DNA of 5,037 nt from an uncultured Collinsella sp. (GTDB lineage Bacteria > Actinomycetota > Coriobacteriia > Coriobacteriales > Coriobacteriaceae): assembly GCA_937950415.1 (NCBI GenBank), contig CALFDL010000356.1:1-5037 (forward strand), read 5' to 3'. The translations under genes were made by a program, and so were the position numbers. The notes beneath the pieces were generated by a model that did not search any database, had not been told where the DNA came from, and worked only from the letters and a program-made list of their open reading frames with translations. This document shows positions 1-5,037 of this stretch, in pieces. Each line of letters starts with the position of its first letter. The first letter of the stretch is position 1.

Positions 1-1
1 C

Positions 2-136
2 TTCGTTAAACGGGCGCTAGGGCGTCACCCTTACACCAACATTTTCGACGCGATCCAATTGCTTAAATACCGAAAACGTGAATGGCACTTAAATAGAAAC
101 GAACGGACCGTTGCAAAACGACCCGTTCGTTTTTAA
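2..136 (+). CDS. possible 3' end of a convergent plus-strand gene (partial, unknown product)
   Basis: A reading frame is open from the left edge to a TAA at 134-136 and would give the last 44 residues of a protein that starts outside the window. The translation is basic, with a segment resembling an amphipathic helix (NIFDAIQLLKYRKREWHL) and then a polar Arg/Asn-rich tail. It has a protein-like composition, but I do not recognise a family. Against it: the frame runs through the whole hairpin at 97-132, which is unusual for a coding end. The other two plus frames close at 7-9 and 18-20, so a plus-strand gene could instead end there. In favour: a gene converging on the muramidase gene would explain a hairpin with T-rich tails on both strands. 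Could be chance, as 45 codons is short. Confidence 0.3.
   Translation, partial: FVKRALGRHPYTNIFDAIQLLKYRKREWHLNRNERTVAKRPVRF
88..134. terminator. probable bidirectional rho-independent terminator
   Basis: A perfect 10-bp stem pairs 97-106 (AAACGAACGG) with 123-132 (CCGTTCGTTT). Inside it a 2x2 internal loop is followed by a second 4-bp stem (109-112 with 117-120) closed by a GCAA tetraloop. On the plus strand the stem runs into five T (130-134). On the minus strand it is followed by TTTCTATTT. It lies about 50 bases beyond the stop of the minus-strand muramidase gene and so probably ends that transcript, and it could also end a plus-strand transcript entering from the left. The rest of 137-182 shows no further structure I can support. 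Confidence 0.7.
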
Positions 137-182
137 CCAGAGTAACTGCTAGAACCTGTACGAAGGCATGACTTTCGATCAG

Positions 183-2564
183 CTATGCAAGCGGCACGTT
201 GTCATACCAACCCCACTTTGGCTTATATGAGGTGGAATAATAATCCAACCAGTACGCCATATCGAGCGTCCTGATCTGACCGACATTATCCATAACCTGG
301 TTATTGCCAATATAGAGACAAACGTGACCGTAAATGCTGCCCATGCGGGTATGCGTATGCGAAGGAACGGCAATGACCATTCCAACTTTCAGCTGAGAAT
401 AATCGGTGAATTTACAATAATCCCAGTAGTAATCGCAGGCATCTGTATGGACGTTCCTAAATCCGGCACGCTCGTAGATATCTGCAATCCACTCGGAGCA
501 CAATCCCGGGCCAGGAGACGGTACCTGTCGGGCAAGTTCAACAATCTTCTTCTGCATAGGATTTGCAAACGCAGAAGGCTGCCCAAGCAAACATGGCGAA
601 ACGGTGCTCCCGGGGGCATTGGCGCCCTTCCTTGTAAGTCGAACTTGAACAGCTTGGACATGCGTCCCATAGCCAGTGCTACCGGCAACGGCACCATTTT
701 TAGTCCAACCAAGCCAGCCGACATTATCGACATGGACCCTATACCAAACATCAAAATAGGTTGCTAAGTCACCAGAAAGAGAAATTTTAATAGCCTCAAC
801 CGAATTAGATTCAGCGGTAGACGAAAGCTGCTCCCCGTTTGTCTTGCCAGAAGTCCAGCCTACATTCGAAAGATGCAGTTGATAAGCAATCCCGCCGGCA
901 ACAGATGAAGTAGTTTTAGCCGAAAACCCGGTGATGGGAATTCCCTGACCGGTCGTACCGGACACCTCTCCGGCAGGGACATAATTCTGCCAAGCACCTT
1001 TCACCTGAGCGGAATACGTCACCGTAGGTATTTCAAGATGGGGATAGCCCGATGTATCAGGATGGGAGGTACCCTTCTTAATGAGCTTAATCTGAACAGC
1101 CTCGAGAGAGCATGACATACCGGTGGTGCCGGCCTCCTCGCCGTCCTTGGCCCAGGCCATCCAGCCGATGTTGGAGGCGTGCACGCGGTAGTAGACGTCG
1201 TAGTCCTTGGCGAGGGAGCCCGTGAGCCTCAGGCGCACGGCCTCGACGGCGCGGCCCTGGCCGGTGGTGCCGCCCTCGGAGGCCGAGGGGGTGTCCCAGC
1301 CCTGCCAGCCGACGCCACTTACATTGGCGTTAATTTGCACAGAGCCATCTTCAACGGGATTCAAGATGCTGACCTTAAGATCCTCCACTGATTTAGACTG
1401 CCCCGTTGTGCCAGCCGTAGATCCGTCGCGCTTGCTGCTCATCCAGCCAATATTCGAGACATGCGCCTCATACTGAATATGCATCTTGCTGTCATCTACG
1501 TTGAGAAGAGAACCGTTGAAGCAGTAGTTCATGTCACAGCGTCCGTTGACGCCCGGGACATTGCCACTGCTTGAATACTGCCAGAAACTGTAGCTGCCAG
1601 CATAATCGCAACGCCAATTATATTGAGCGACCCAATGGTCATAACCGCTCAACGACGGAGAATTCAGGTAGTTGTTAAGCCAGTTAAGGTTCGCATAGAT
1701 ACCCGACTTAAAGCCAACGGCCTCCATACGGTTGCAAAAAGCCTGCGCAATCTGGGTAAGCTTATCCTTGCTGAAATCCGGATCTTGCAAGATATAGCTA
1801 TCCTCAAGATCATAATAAACGGGAAGCGACGGATGATGGCCGCCGAGCCAAGCAAGTGTCCTGTCGGCCTCTTTATTGGCATCCTCTACAGAACGGGCGT
1901 AGGAGTAGTAATACACGCCATAAGGAATGCCGAGGCGTTCACATTCAGCAGCGTTCCTTTCAAAAGAATCGTCAGGTTTTCCGTAAACCGGACCGACCTT
2001 GAGAATGGCAAAATCAATCCCCGCGGCCTTAACCTTATTCCAATCAACAGTTCCTTGATGATTGCTGACATCGATGCCGCGCGCAACAGCGCCATTGGGC
2101 AAAGGATCGTCAGTTAAAGACTGCGCATCGATGTCGCCATTGTCAGAATCGATAAGCACGCCGTTTTCGAAACGCCAAGAGTTCGGTTCCAAAGAGTCGG
2201 CTTCGCAGGAATTCATTTCAGTGGAATCATCGGTTGGGGCTTCACCGTTTGACTCGTCAACACGAGACTCTTCGATGCCAATTCCAGGCTGTTCGCCTGA
2301 ATCAGAGTCTACACCCCCATCAGGACGAGCAGCATTTGCATCGTCACCATACCATTCGGTTACACCCTGAGAACCCGAGGCATCGTCCTGCGCTCCCTGA
2401 GAGCTTGCACCTTGAGATTCGTACTCGTTCGATGTTTGCGAGACCGACTGCGAAGCAGCGGCGGCCTGGACCGACAGCGCATACGCGCTGTAAGGCTGAA
2501 TGATTTGCGACCAGCCCATCAATAGCGTACAAACCAAAGTAGCAGACGCTTTAAGACGTTTCAT
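183..2564 (-). CDS. secreted GH25 muramidase with six ChW repeats and a C-terminal CHAP/NlpC-like cysteine peptidase
   Basis: Complete 793-residue protein predicted to act outside the cell on peptidoglycan. Residues 1-29 form a signal peptide (KRLK, a hydrophobic core, probable cut after AYA29). Residues 36-158 are an acidic, Ser/Gly/Asp/Glu-rich, probably disordered linker. Residues 161-352 (1509-2084) are a GH25 lysozyme domain: GIDVSNHQG with Asp165, YYDLED with Asp252 and Glu254 (the family's DxE pair), and CDMNYC near the end. GH25 enzymes cleave the MurNAc-GlcNAc beta-1,4 bond. Residues 362-647 hold two triads of ChW repeats, inferred to bind wall or surface. Residues 669-793 (186-560) resemble CHAP/NlpC papain-like peptidases, with Cys689 (GLCSEW), His747 (YGHVCLYIG) and Asp759/Asn760 as the likely triad. 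There is no LPXTG anchor. The start is fixed by the signal peptide and a GGGGG-type ribosome binding site. Codon use changes abruptly over residues 417-481. The GH25 call is secure; the cleavage specificity of the C-terminal domain is not known. Confidence 0.95.
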   Translation of the reverse strand: MKRLKASATLVCTLLMGWSQIIQPYSAYALSVQAAAASQSVSQTSNEYESQGASSQGAQDDASGSQGVTEWYGDDANAARPDGGVDSDSGEQPGIGIEESRVDESNGEAPTDDSTEMNSCEADSLEPNSWRFENGVLIDSDNGDIDAQSLTDDPLPNGAVARGIDVSNHQGTVDWNKVKAAGIDFAILKVGPVYGKPDDSFERNAAECERLGIPYGVYYYSYARSVEDANKEADRTLAWLGGHHPSLPVYYDLEDSYILQDPDFSKDKLTQIAQAFCNRMEAVGFKSGIYANLNWLNNYLNSPSLSGYDHWVAQYNWRCDYAGSYSFWQYSSSGNVPGVNGRCDMNYCFNGSLLNVDDSKMHIQYEAHVSNIGWMSSKRDGSTAGTTGQSKSVEDLKVSILNPVEDGSVQINANVSGVGWQGWDTPSASEGGTTGQGRAVEAVRLRLTGSLAKDYDVYYRVHASNIGWMAWAKDGEEAGTTGMSCSLEAVQIKLIKKGTSHPDTSGYPHLEIPTVTYSAQVKGAWQNYVPAGEVSGTTGQGIPITGFSAKTTSSVAGGIAYQLHLSNVGWTSGKTNGEQLSSTAESNSVEAIKISLSGDLATYFDVWYRVHVDNVGWLGWTKNGAVAGSTGYGTHVQAVQVRLTRKGANAPGSTVSPCLLGQPSAFANPMQKKIVELARQVPSPGPGLCSEWIADIYERAGFRNVHTDACDYYWDYCKFTDYSQLKVGMVIAVPSHTHTRMGSIYGHVCLYIGNNQVMDNVGQIRTLDMAYWLDYYSTSYKPKWGWYDNVPLA
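624..1019 (-). repeat. ChW repeat triad 2 of the muramidase (partly degenerate)
   Basis: Second A-B-C triad. A (912-1019, residues 516-551) is degenerate: the GW core has become GAW (523-525), although GTTGQG is kept. B (771-893, residues 558-598) keeps SNVGW but has lost the AGTTG turn, reading LSSTAES. C (624-755, residues 604-647, followed by a KGxxAPGST linker) is well preserved and about 70% identical by eye to the last ChW unit of the neighbouring gene (36 of 51 aligned residues). It directly precedes the peptidase domain. Confidence 0.85.
1074..1481 (-). repeat. ChW repeat triad 1 of the muramidase (units A, B, C)
   Basis: Three tandem ChW units of about 40-50 residues: A at 1362-1481 (residues 362-401, GW at 373-374), B at 1221-1340 (409-448, GW at 419-420) and C at 1074-1202 (455-497, GW at 467-468). 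Each has the pattern HVSNxGW, then a variable turn, then AGTTG or GGTTG, then an EA/ED-containing strand. The C unit begins with YDVYYRVH and ends with a KG-containing linker, which marks the end of a triad. These units are known from clostridial and actinobacterial surface proteins; the ligand is not established. Half of B and most of C lie in the high-GC3 patch. Confidence 0.9.
1122..1316 (-). other. high-GC codon patch inside the muramidase gene (putative recombination tract)
   Basis: All 65 consecutive codons for residues 417-481 end in G or C. The 22 codons just before the tract in reading direction (1317-1382) have 10 ending in G/C, and the 22 just after (1056-1121) have 11. Base composition follows: 147 of 200 bases are G/C at 1121-1320, against 26 of 60 at 1321-1380 and 29 of 60 at 1021-1080. 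The tract starts at the Gly-Val-Gly-Trp core of ChW unit B and ends in the AGTTG turn of unit C, both highly conserved motifs. The reading frame and repeat spacing are intact, which suggests homologous replacement rather than insertion. Confidence 0.85.
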
Positions 2565-2568
2565 GCAT

Positions 2569-2575
2569 ATCCCCC
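2569..2575 (-). promoter_or_regulatory. ribosome binding site of the muramidase gene
   Basis: On the minus strand GGGGGAT lies a few bases before the ATG at 2564-2562. The G-rich run can pair with the CCUCC core of 16S rRNA, and the spacing is normal. It supports this start, which also gives a proper signal peptide. Confidence 0.7.
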
Positions 2576-2612
2576 GAGACAGTAACCACAGATAAAGAAA
2601 CGAATACTAGCT

Positions 2613-2642
2613 ATATTACCGCACTTCCATACAGGCATTTAA
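2613..2642 (-). promoter_or_regulatory. tentative promoter of the muramidase gene
   Basis: On the minus strand a TAATAT element (2613-2618) resembles a -10 box. A weak -35 candidate, TTAAAT (2637-2642), lies 18 bases upstream. Initiation near 2605 would give a leader of about 40 bases. The strong terminator just upstream implies that the muramidase gene needs its own promoter, and this is the most AT-rich part of the gap. The -35 match is poor, so the call is tentative. No operator or riboswitch is evident. Confidence 0.35.
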
Positions 2643-2673
2643 AGCTTAGGAAAGCACCAGTTAGCACACAGTC

Positions 2674-2704
2674 AAAAAGAGGCGCTCCTGCAACGGAGCG
2701 CCTC
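2674..2704 (-). terminator. rho-independent terminator of the NlpC/P60 gene
   Basis: Read on the minus strand, GAGGCGCTCC (2704-2695) pairs perfectly with GGAGCGCCTC (2688-2679) across a six-base loop, and five T follow (2678-2674). The stem begins 8 bases after the TAG stop at 2713-2715. This is a textbook intrinsic terminator and should largely separate the two minus-strand genes into different transcripts. Confidence 0.93.
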
Positions 2705-2712
2705 AACAGACT

Positions 2713-5037
2713 CTATGCGAAAGGCCTAGCGGCACCGATTACACGACCTGGAGCATTGACCGAGCGCTCGGTCACACCGATCCCAGGCCACGAATCAATG
2801 ATTCGACCGTTTCCGATATAGATTCCAATATGGCCCTGGTAGTAGACCACATCTCCCCTCTGCATAGCAGAAGTGCTAACCGGCATAAACGTGTTGTTGC
2901 GATACCAATTCATGGAGTTGTAGGTTTGCTCGGGCAACCAACGATGGTTATACGGGTTATACCAACCCATATCCATGCCAGTCGCATACAGACATTGCAG
3001 CACTAAGCCCGAACAATCAACCGCATCCCCCGGCCAAGAAGACCAAGGCTCGATATAACGCGTCCCGATATATTCACGAGCACGCTGGACGAATGCGTTG
3101 ATGCAATCCTGTCGCGAAGCGTTGTAAGGAATTCGAGAAGGCGTGACATACGTAAAGTAACCGGTGCAATACGAAGGAAGCTGCACGCTATTGCAACTAA
3201 CCTTTGGATAAGATCCCGGGGTCTGATACCCCATATAACGATAGGTCTCAAAATACGAATCAGACGTAGAGCCTGGTGCGGAAGCGCCCTTGGGAACAAT
3301 CTTTACCTGTAATGCCTGAACAGGAATGCCAAGCTTCGTGGTGCCCGCCGGTGATCCATTTTTGGTCCAGCCAAGCCATCCGTAATTTGACACGTGGACG
3401 CGATACCAGACATCAAAGTAATTCGAAACGTCACCAGTCAAATTAATCTTCACAGCTTGGATTTGTTGTCCCTGTCCAATGGTTCCCGCTGTGGCTCCAT
3501 CTGAGACAGCAGATTGCCAGCCGATATTGGATACGTGGGCGGAATACGAAATGCCACCGTTCATGGAACTATCGGAAAGGGACAGTTGCATTGCCTCCAT
3601 GGCACGGTTCTGCCCAACCGTTCCGGCAACACCGCCATTGCCAACAGACGCTTGCCAGCCAAGACCGGAGCAATTTGCCTTAGCGGATAGCCCAGGAAGC
3701 TGGATCAACGCAGCATGATCTTGAACGTGAGCGTCGGACGAACCCTTGGCAACCAACTTAATTTGAATTGCCTCGGCCTGCTTAGACAGCCCAACGGTGC
3801 CAGCTGCGGCGTCATTTTTAGCCCAGCCAAGCCAGCCATAGTCTGCAGCATGAATACGGTAGTAAATATCGTATTTTGAAGCGTCGTTCCCGGTCAGCCT
3901 TAATTTGACCGCCTGAATTGCGAGGCCCTTGCCAACAGTGCCAGCATAGGAAGCACCCGAGACGTATGGCTGCCAGCCGATATTCGCAACGTGTGCCGAC
4001 ACTTCAACTGAGGCATCGATGCCCTGCGTCGAAATATACAACGCCTGCAGAGAACGAGACATGCCCGTCTGGCCGGCAGTTTCGCCGTTGCCAACGGGAG
4101 CCAGCCAGCCCGCAGAAGCAACGTGCGCCTGGGATACAAGACCGATTCCCGACGTTTCGGTAAATGCATTACCGGTAGAACCAGGGGCAGGTTGACCCTT
4201 ACGAACAAGTGCAACATCTATGCCGCACAAACCGGAAGAACCACCAGAAACGCCACATGCCTGACCATTTGACGCCCAGCCAGTCCAGCCATTACCGGAA
4301 TCGTATACTCGATACCAAATGTCATAATTGGCAGCAAACTGGCCGCTCAGCGACATTTTTATCGCTTTAATGGGTGCGCCGGATACCGCCTTGGCGGCGC
4401 CACCATCCGATGAAGAAGCGCCCCAGCCTGAATACCCATCCATAACGGCATAGGAAATAGACCCGTTATCAGTTTGACCGGCAACGCTCAGGGCAATGGA
4501 GTTCAGCAGTTTAGCACCCTTGCCTCCGATCGTGGCCTTTTGACCAGAAGAGGAGCCAAGACTCTCCCCAGAAACGGCCGATCCGGAAACCGTAACAGCA
4601 TCTGGATCGCCGATAAAGACCTTGGCCGAGGAACCGGGCGCCGCTCCGCCTTTCTCCACGAGAACCACTTTGACCGCTTCGATAGCCCTGCCCTTACCGG
4701 CAGAACCAGCGGCAGCACCATTGCAGGCCCAATCGAGCCAGCCAATGCCTGACACATGAGCGCAATACCAGATGTCATATTTATCTGCCGCCTCGCCGGT
4801 CAAGCGAATCTGGACGGCCTCGAGGCGCTGAGACTTTCCGGTCGTTCCACAGTGCCCCTCAGACCACTGTTGCCAGCCGACATTAGAAACATGGCCACGA
4901 AGCTCAATGGAGCCCGAGTGACCATACCAGCCAAGCTGAGCCTCAAGCGCCTCCATGGGGAGGCCCCTACCAGTTGTCCCGGCAACAGATCCGCCACCTA
5001 CGGGAGACATCCAGCCAATATTCGATGTATGCGAACG
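2713..5037 (-). CDS. ChW-repeat NlpC/P60 cell-wall peptidase (5' end beyond the window)
   Basis: Partial gene; 774 C-terminal residues are visible. The first ATG in the window (5008-5010) is not the start: the frame stays open to the right edge, and the nine residues before it (RSHTSNIGW) are the front of a ChW repeat. Numbering from that Met, residues 1-582 are ChW repeats in four triads. A Cys/Tyr/Pro-rich connector follows (about 583-632, with Cys606 and Cys615). Residues 633-765 (2716-3114) are an NlpC/P60 domain with nucleophile Cys666 in DCSGLV and His727 in QGHIGIYIG. The usual third polar residue, often His, appears to be Asp739 (IIDSWPG). NlpC/P60 enzymes are papain-like and typically cut peptide bonds in peptidoglycan stems. 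The region from the connector to the C-terminus matches my memory of Coriobacteriia wall proteins. The missing N-terminus presumably has a signal peptide and perhaps another catalytic domain, which cannot be judged here. The gene ends in its own terminator. Confidence 0.93.
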   Translation of the reverse strand, partial: RSHTSNIGWMSPVGGGSVAGTTGRGLPMEALEAQLGWYGHSGSIELRGHVSNVGWQQWSEGHCGTTGKSQRLEAVQIRLTGEAADKYDIWYCAHVSGIGWLDWACNGAAAGSAGKGRAIEAVKVVLVEKGGAAPGSSAKVFIGDPDAVTVSGSAVSGESLGSSSGQKATIGGKGAKLLNSIALSVAGQTDNGSISYAVMDGYSGWGASSSDGGAAKAVSGAPIKAIKMSLSGQFAANYDIWYRVYDSGNGWTGWASNGQACGVSGGSSGLCGIDVALVRKGQPAPGSTGNAFTETSGIGLVSQAHVASAGWLAPVGNGETAGQTGMSRSLQALYISTQGIDASVEVSAHVANIGWQPYVSGASYAGTVGKGLAIQAVKLRLTGNDASKYDIYYRIHAADYGWLGWAKNDAAAGTVGLSKQAEAIQIKLVAKGSSDAHVQDHAALIQLPGLSAKANCSGLGWQASVGNGGVAGTVGQNRAMEAMQLSLSDSSMNGGISYSAHVSNIGWQSAVSDGATAGTIGQGQQIQAVKINLTGDVSNYFDVWYRVHVSNYGWLGWTKNGSPAGTTKLGIPVQALQVKIVPKGASAPGSTSDSYFETYRYMGYQTPGSYPKVSCNSVQLPSYCTGYFTYVTPSRIPYNASRQDCINAFVQRAREYIGTRYIEPWSSWPGDAVDCSGLVLQCLYATGMDMGWYNPYNHRWLPEQTYNSMNWYRNNTFMPVSTSAMQRGDVVYYQGHIGIYIGNGRIIDSWPGIGVTERSVNAPGRVIGAARPFA
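3265..3699 (-). repeat. ChW repeat triad 4 of the NlpC/P60 protein
   Basis: Units A (3577-3699, SGLGW, AGTVG), B (3439-3552, SNIGW, AGTIG) and C (3265-3417, FDVWYRVH, YGWLGW, ending KGASAPGST). This is the best preserved triad, and it leads into the connector and the NlpC/P60 domain. Its C unit is the closest match to the last ChW unit of the muramidase gene. Confidence 0.9.
3736..4146 (-). repeat. ChW repeat triad 3 of the NlpC/P60 protein
   Basis: Units A (4030-4146, ASAGW, AGQTG), B (3895-4008, ANIGW, AGTVG) and C (3736-3873, YDIYYRIH, YGWLGW, AGTVG, ending VAKGSSD). Unit C lacks the usual PGST after its KG, a small departure from the other triads. Confidence 0.88.
4174..4539 (-). repeat. 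ChW repeat triad 2 of the NlpC/P60 protein, strongly eroded
   Basis: Unit C (4174-4326) keeps YDIWYRV, GNGWTGW and KGQPAPGST but has an altered turn with two Cys (252 and 262). Unit B (4348-4458) keeps only ISYAV and SGW, having lost the AGTTG turn. Unit A is reduced to a tail (about residues 158-176, TIGGKGAKLLNSIALSV) that aligns with the second half of the A unit of triad 4. Its GW half is replaced by a Ser/Gly/Ala-rich linker (residues 129-157). Confidence 0.7.
4627..5037 (-). repeat. ChW repeat triad 1 of the NlpC/P60 protein
   Basis: Unit A runs from the window edge to 4933 (NIGWM then AGTTG), B is 4801-4908 (VSNVGW then CGTTG) and C is 4627-4779 (YDIWYCAH, SGIGW, AGSAG, ending KGGAAPGSS). 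The last element is the KGxxAPGST-like linker that closes each triad. Since A lies at the edge, more repeats may precede it. Confidence 0.88.

Noticed and set aside
161..178. Short inverted repeat (CGAA/TTCG) just after the muramidase stop region
   Set aside because: Only four or five pairs and no T run; much weaker than the hairpin at 97-132.
324..767. 147-codon open frame on the plus strand
   Set aside because: It lies fully antisense to the ChW and peptidase coding sequence of the muramidase gene, its composition is not protein-like and it matches no family. It is a shadow frame.
1179..1476. Plus-strand open frames over the high-GC tract
   Set aside because: High GC removes stop codons on the opposite strand; the frames are a by-product of the biased tract and not genes.
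624..1481. Choline-binding or SH3b repeats as an alternative to ChW
   Set aside because: The units have the ChW pattern (HVSNxGW, AGTTG, EAxxxxL) and not the GWxK(x)nGxWYY pattern of choline-binding repeats or an SH3b fold signature.
2561..2638. A 25-codon minus-strand leader ORF whose TGA overlaps the ATG of the muramidase gene (ATGA)
   Set aside because: The overlap suggests translational coupling, but the ATG has no ribosome binding site and lies upstream of the likely start of transcription; the proposed -10 box is inside it. Probably chance.
5008..5010. ATG as the start of the NlpC/P60 gene
   Set aside because: The frame stays open to the window edge and the residues before the Met are the front half of a ChW repeat (SNIGW), so it is an internal methionine.

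Overview
The window carries two long genes on the minus strand. Both encode large cell-wall hydrolases built from tandem ChW repeats (clostridial hydrophobic repeats with a conserved Gly-Trp). The modules present (a GH25 muramidase, ChW triads, a CHAP-like peptidase and an NlpC/P60 peptidase with long Trp/Tyr-rich stretches) suggest a Gram-positive gut or oral anaerobe. The best fit is a Coriobacteriia relative such as Collinsella, Olsenella or Atopobium; this placement is from family recall, not from a search.

Layout, left to right. Positions 1-182 hold no complete gene. They contain a possible 3' end of a plus-strand frame (2-136) and a hairpin (97-132) that could end transcription from both sides. 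Positions 183-2564 (minus) encode a complete 793-residue secreted protein: signal peptide, long acidic Ser-rich linker, GH25 domain, two triads of ChW repeats and a C-terminal CHAP/NlpC-like cysteine peptidase. Positions 2565-2712 are intergenic, with a strong rho-independent terminator for the upstream gene, a tentative promoter and a ribosome binding site. Positions 2713-5037 (minus) encode the C-terminal 774 residues of a second protein whose start lies beyond the right edge: four ChW triads, one badly eroded, followed by an NlpC/P60 peptidase.

The two proteins look like functional partners or paralogous products: a similar ChW wall-binding scaffold carries different catalytic domains. One would cut glycan strands and probably peptide bonds; the other would cut stem peptides. 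The terminator between them suggests they are expressed separately although adjacent and co-oriented.

The most striking anomaly is at 1122-1316 in the first gene: 65 consecutive codons all end in G or C, while the flanking codons are near 50% GC3. The edges fall within conserved motifs of two neighbouring ChW repeats. This looks like an intragenic recombination or gene-conversion patch from a high-GC ChW gene. I see no RNA genes, CRISPR array or insertion sequence.
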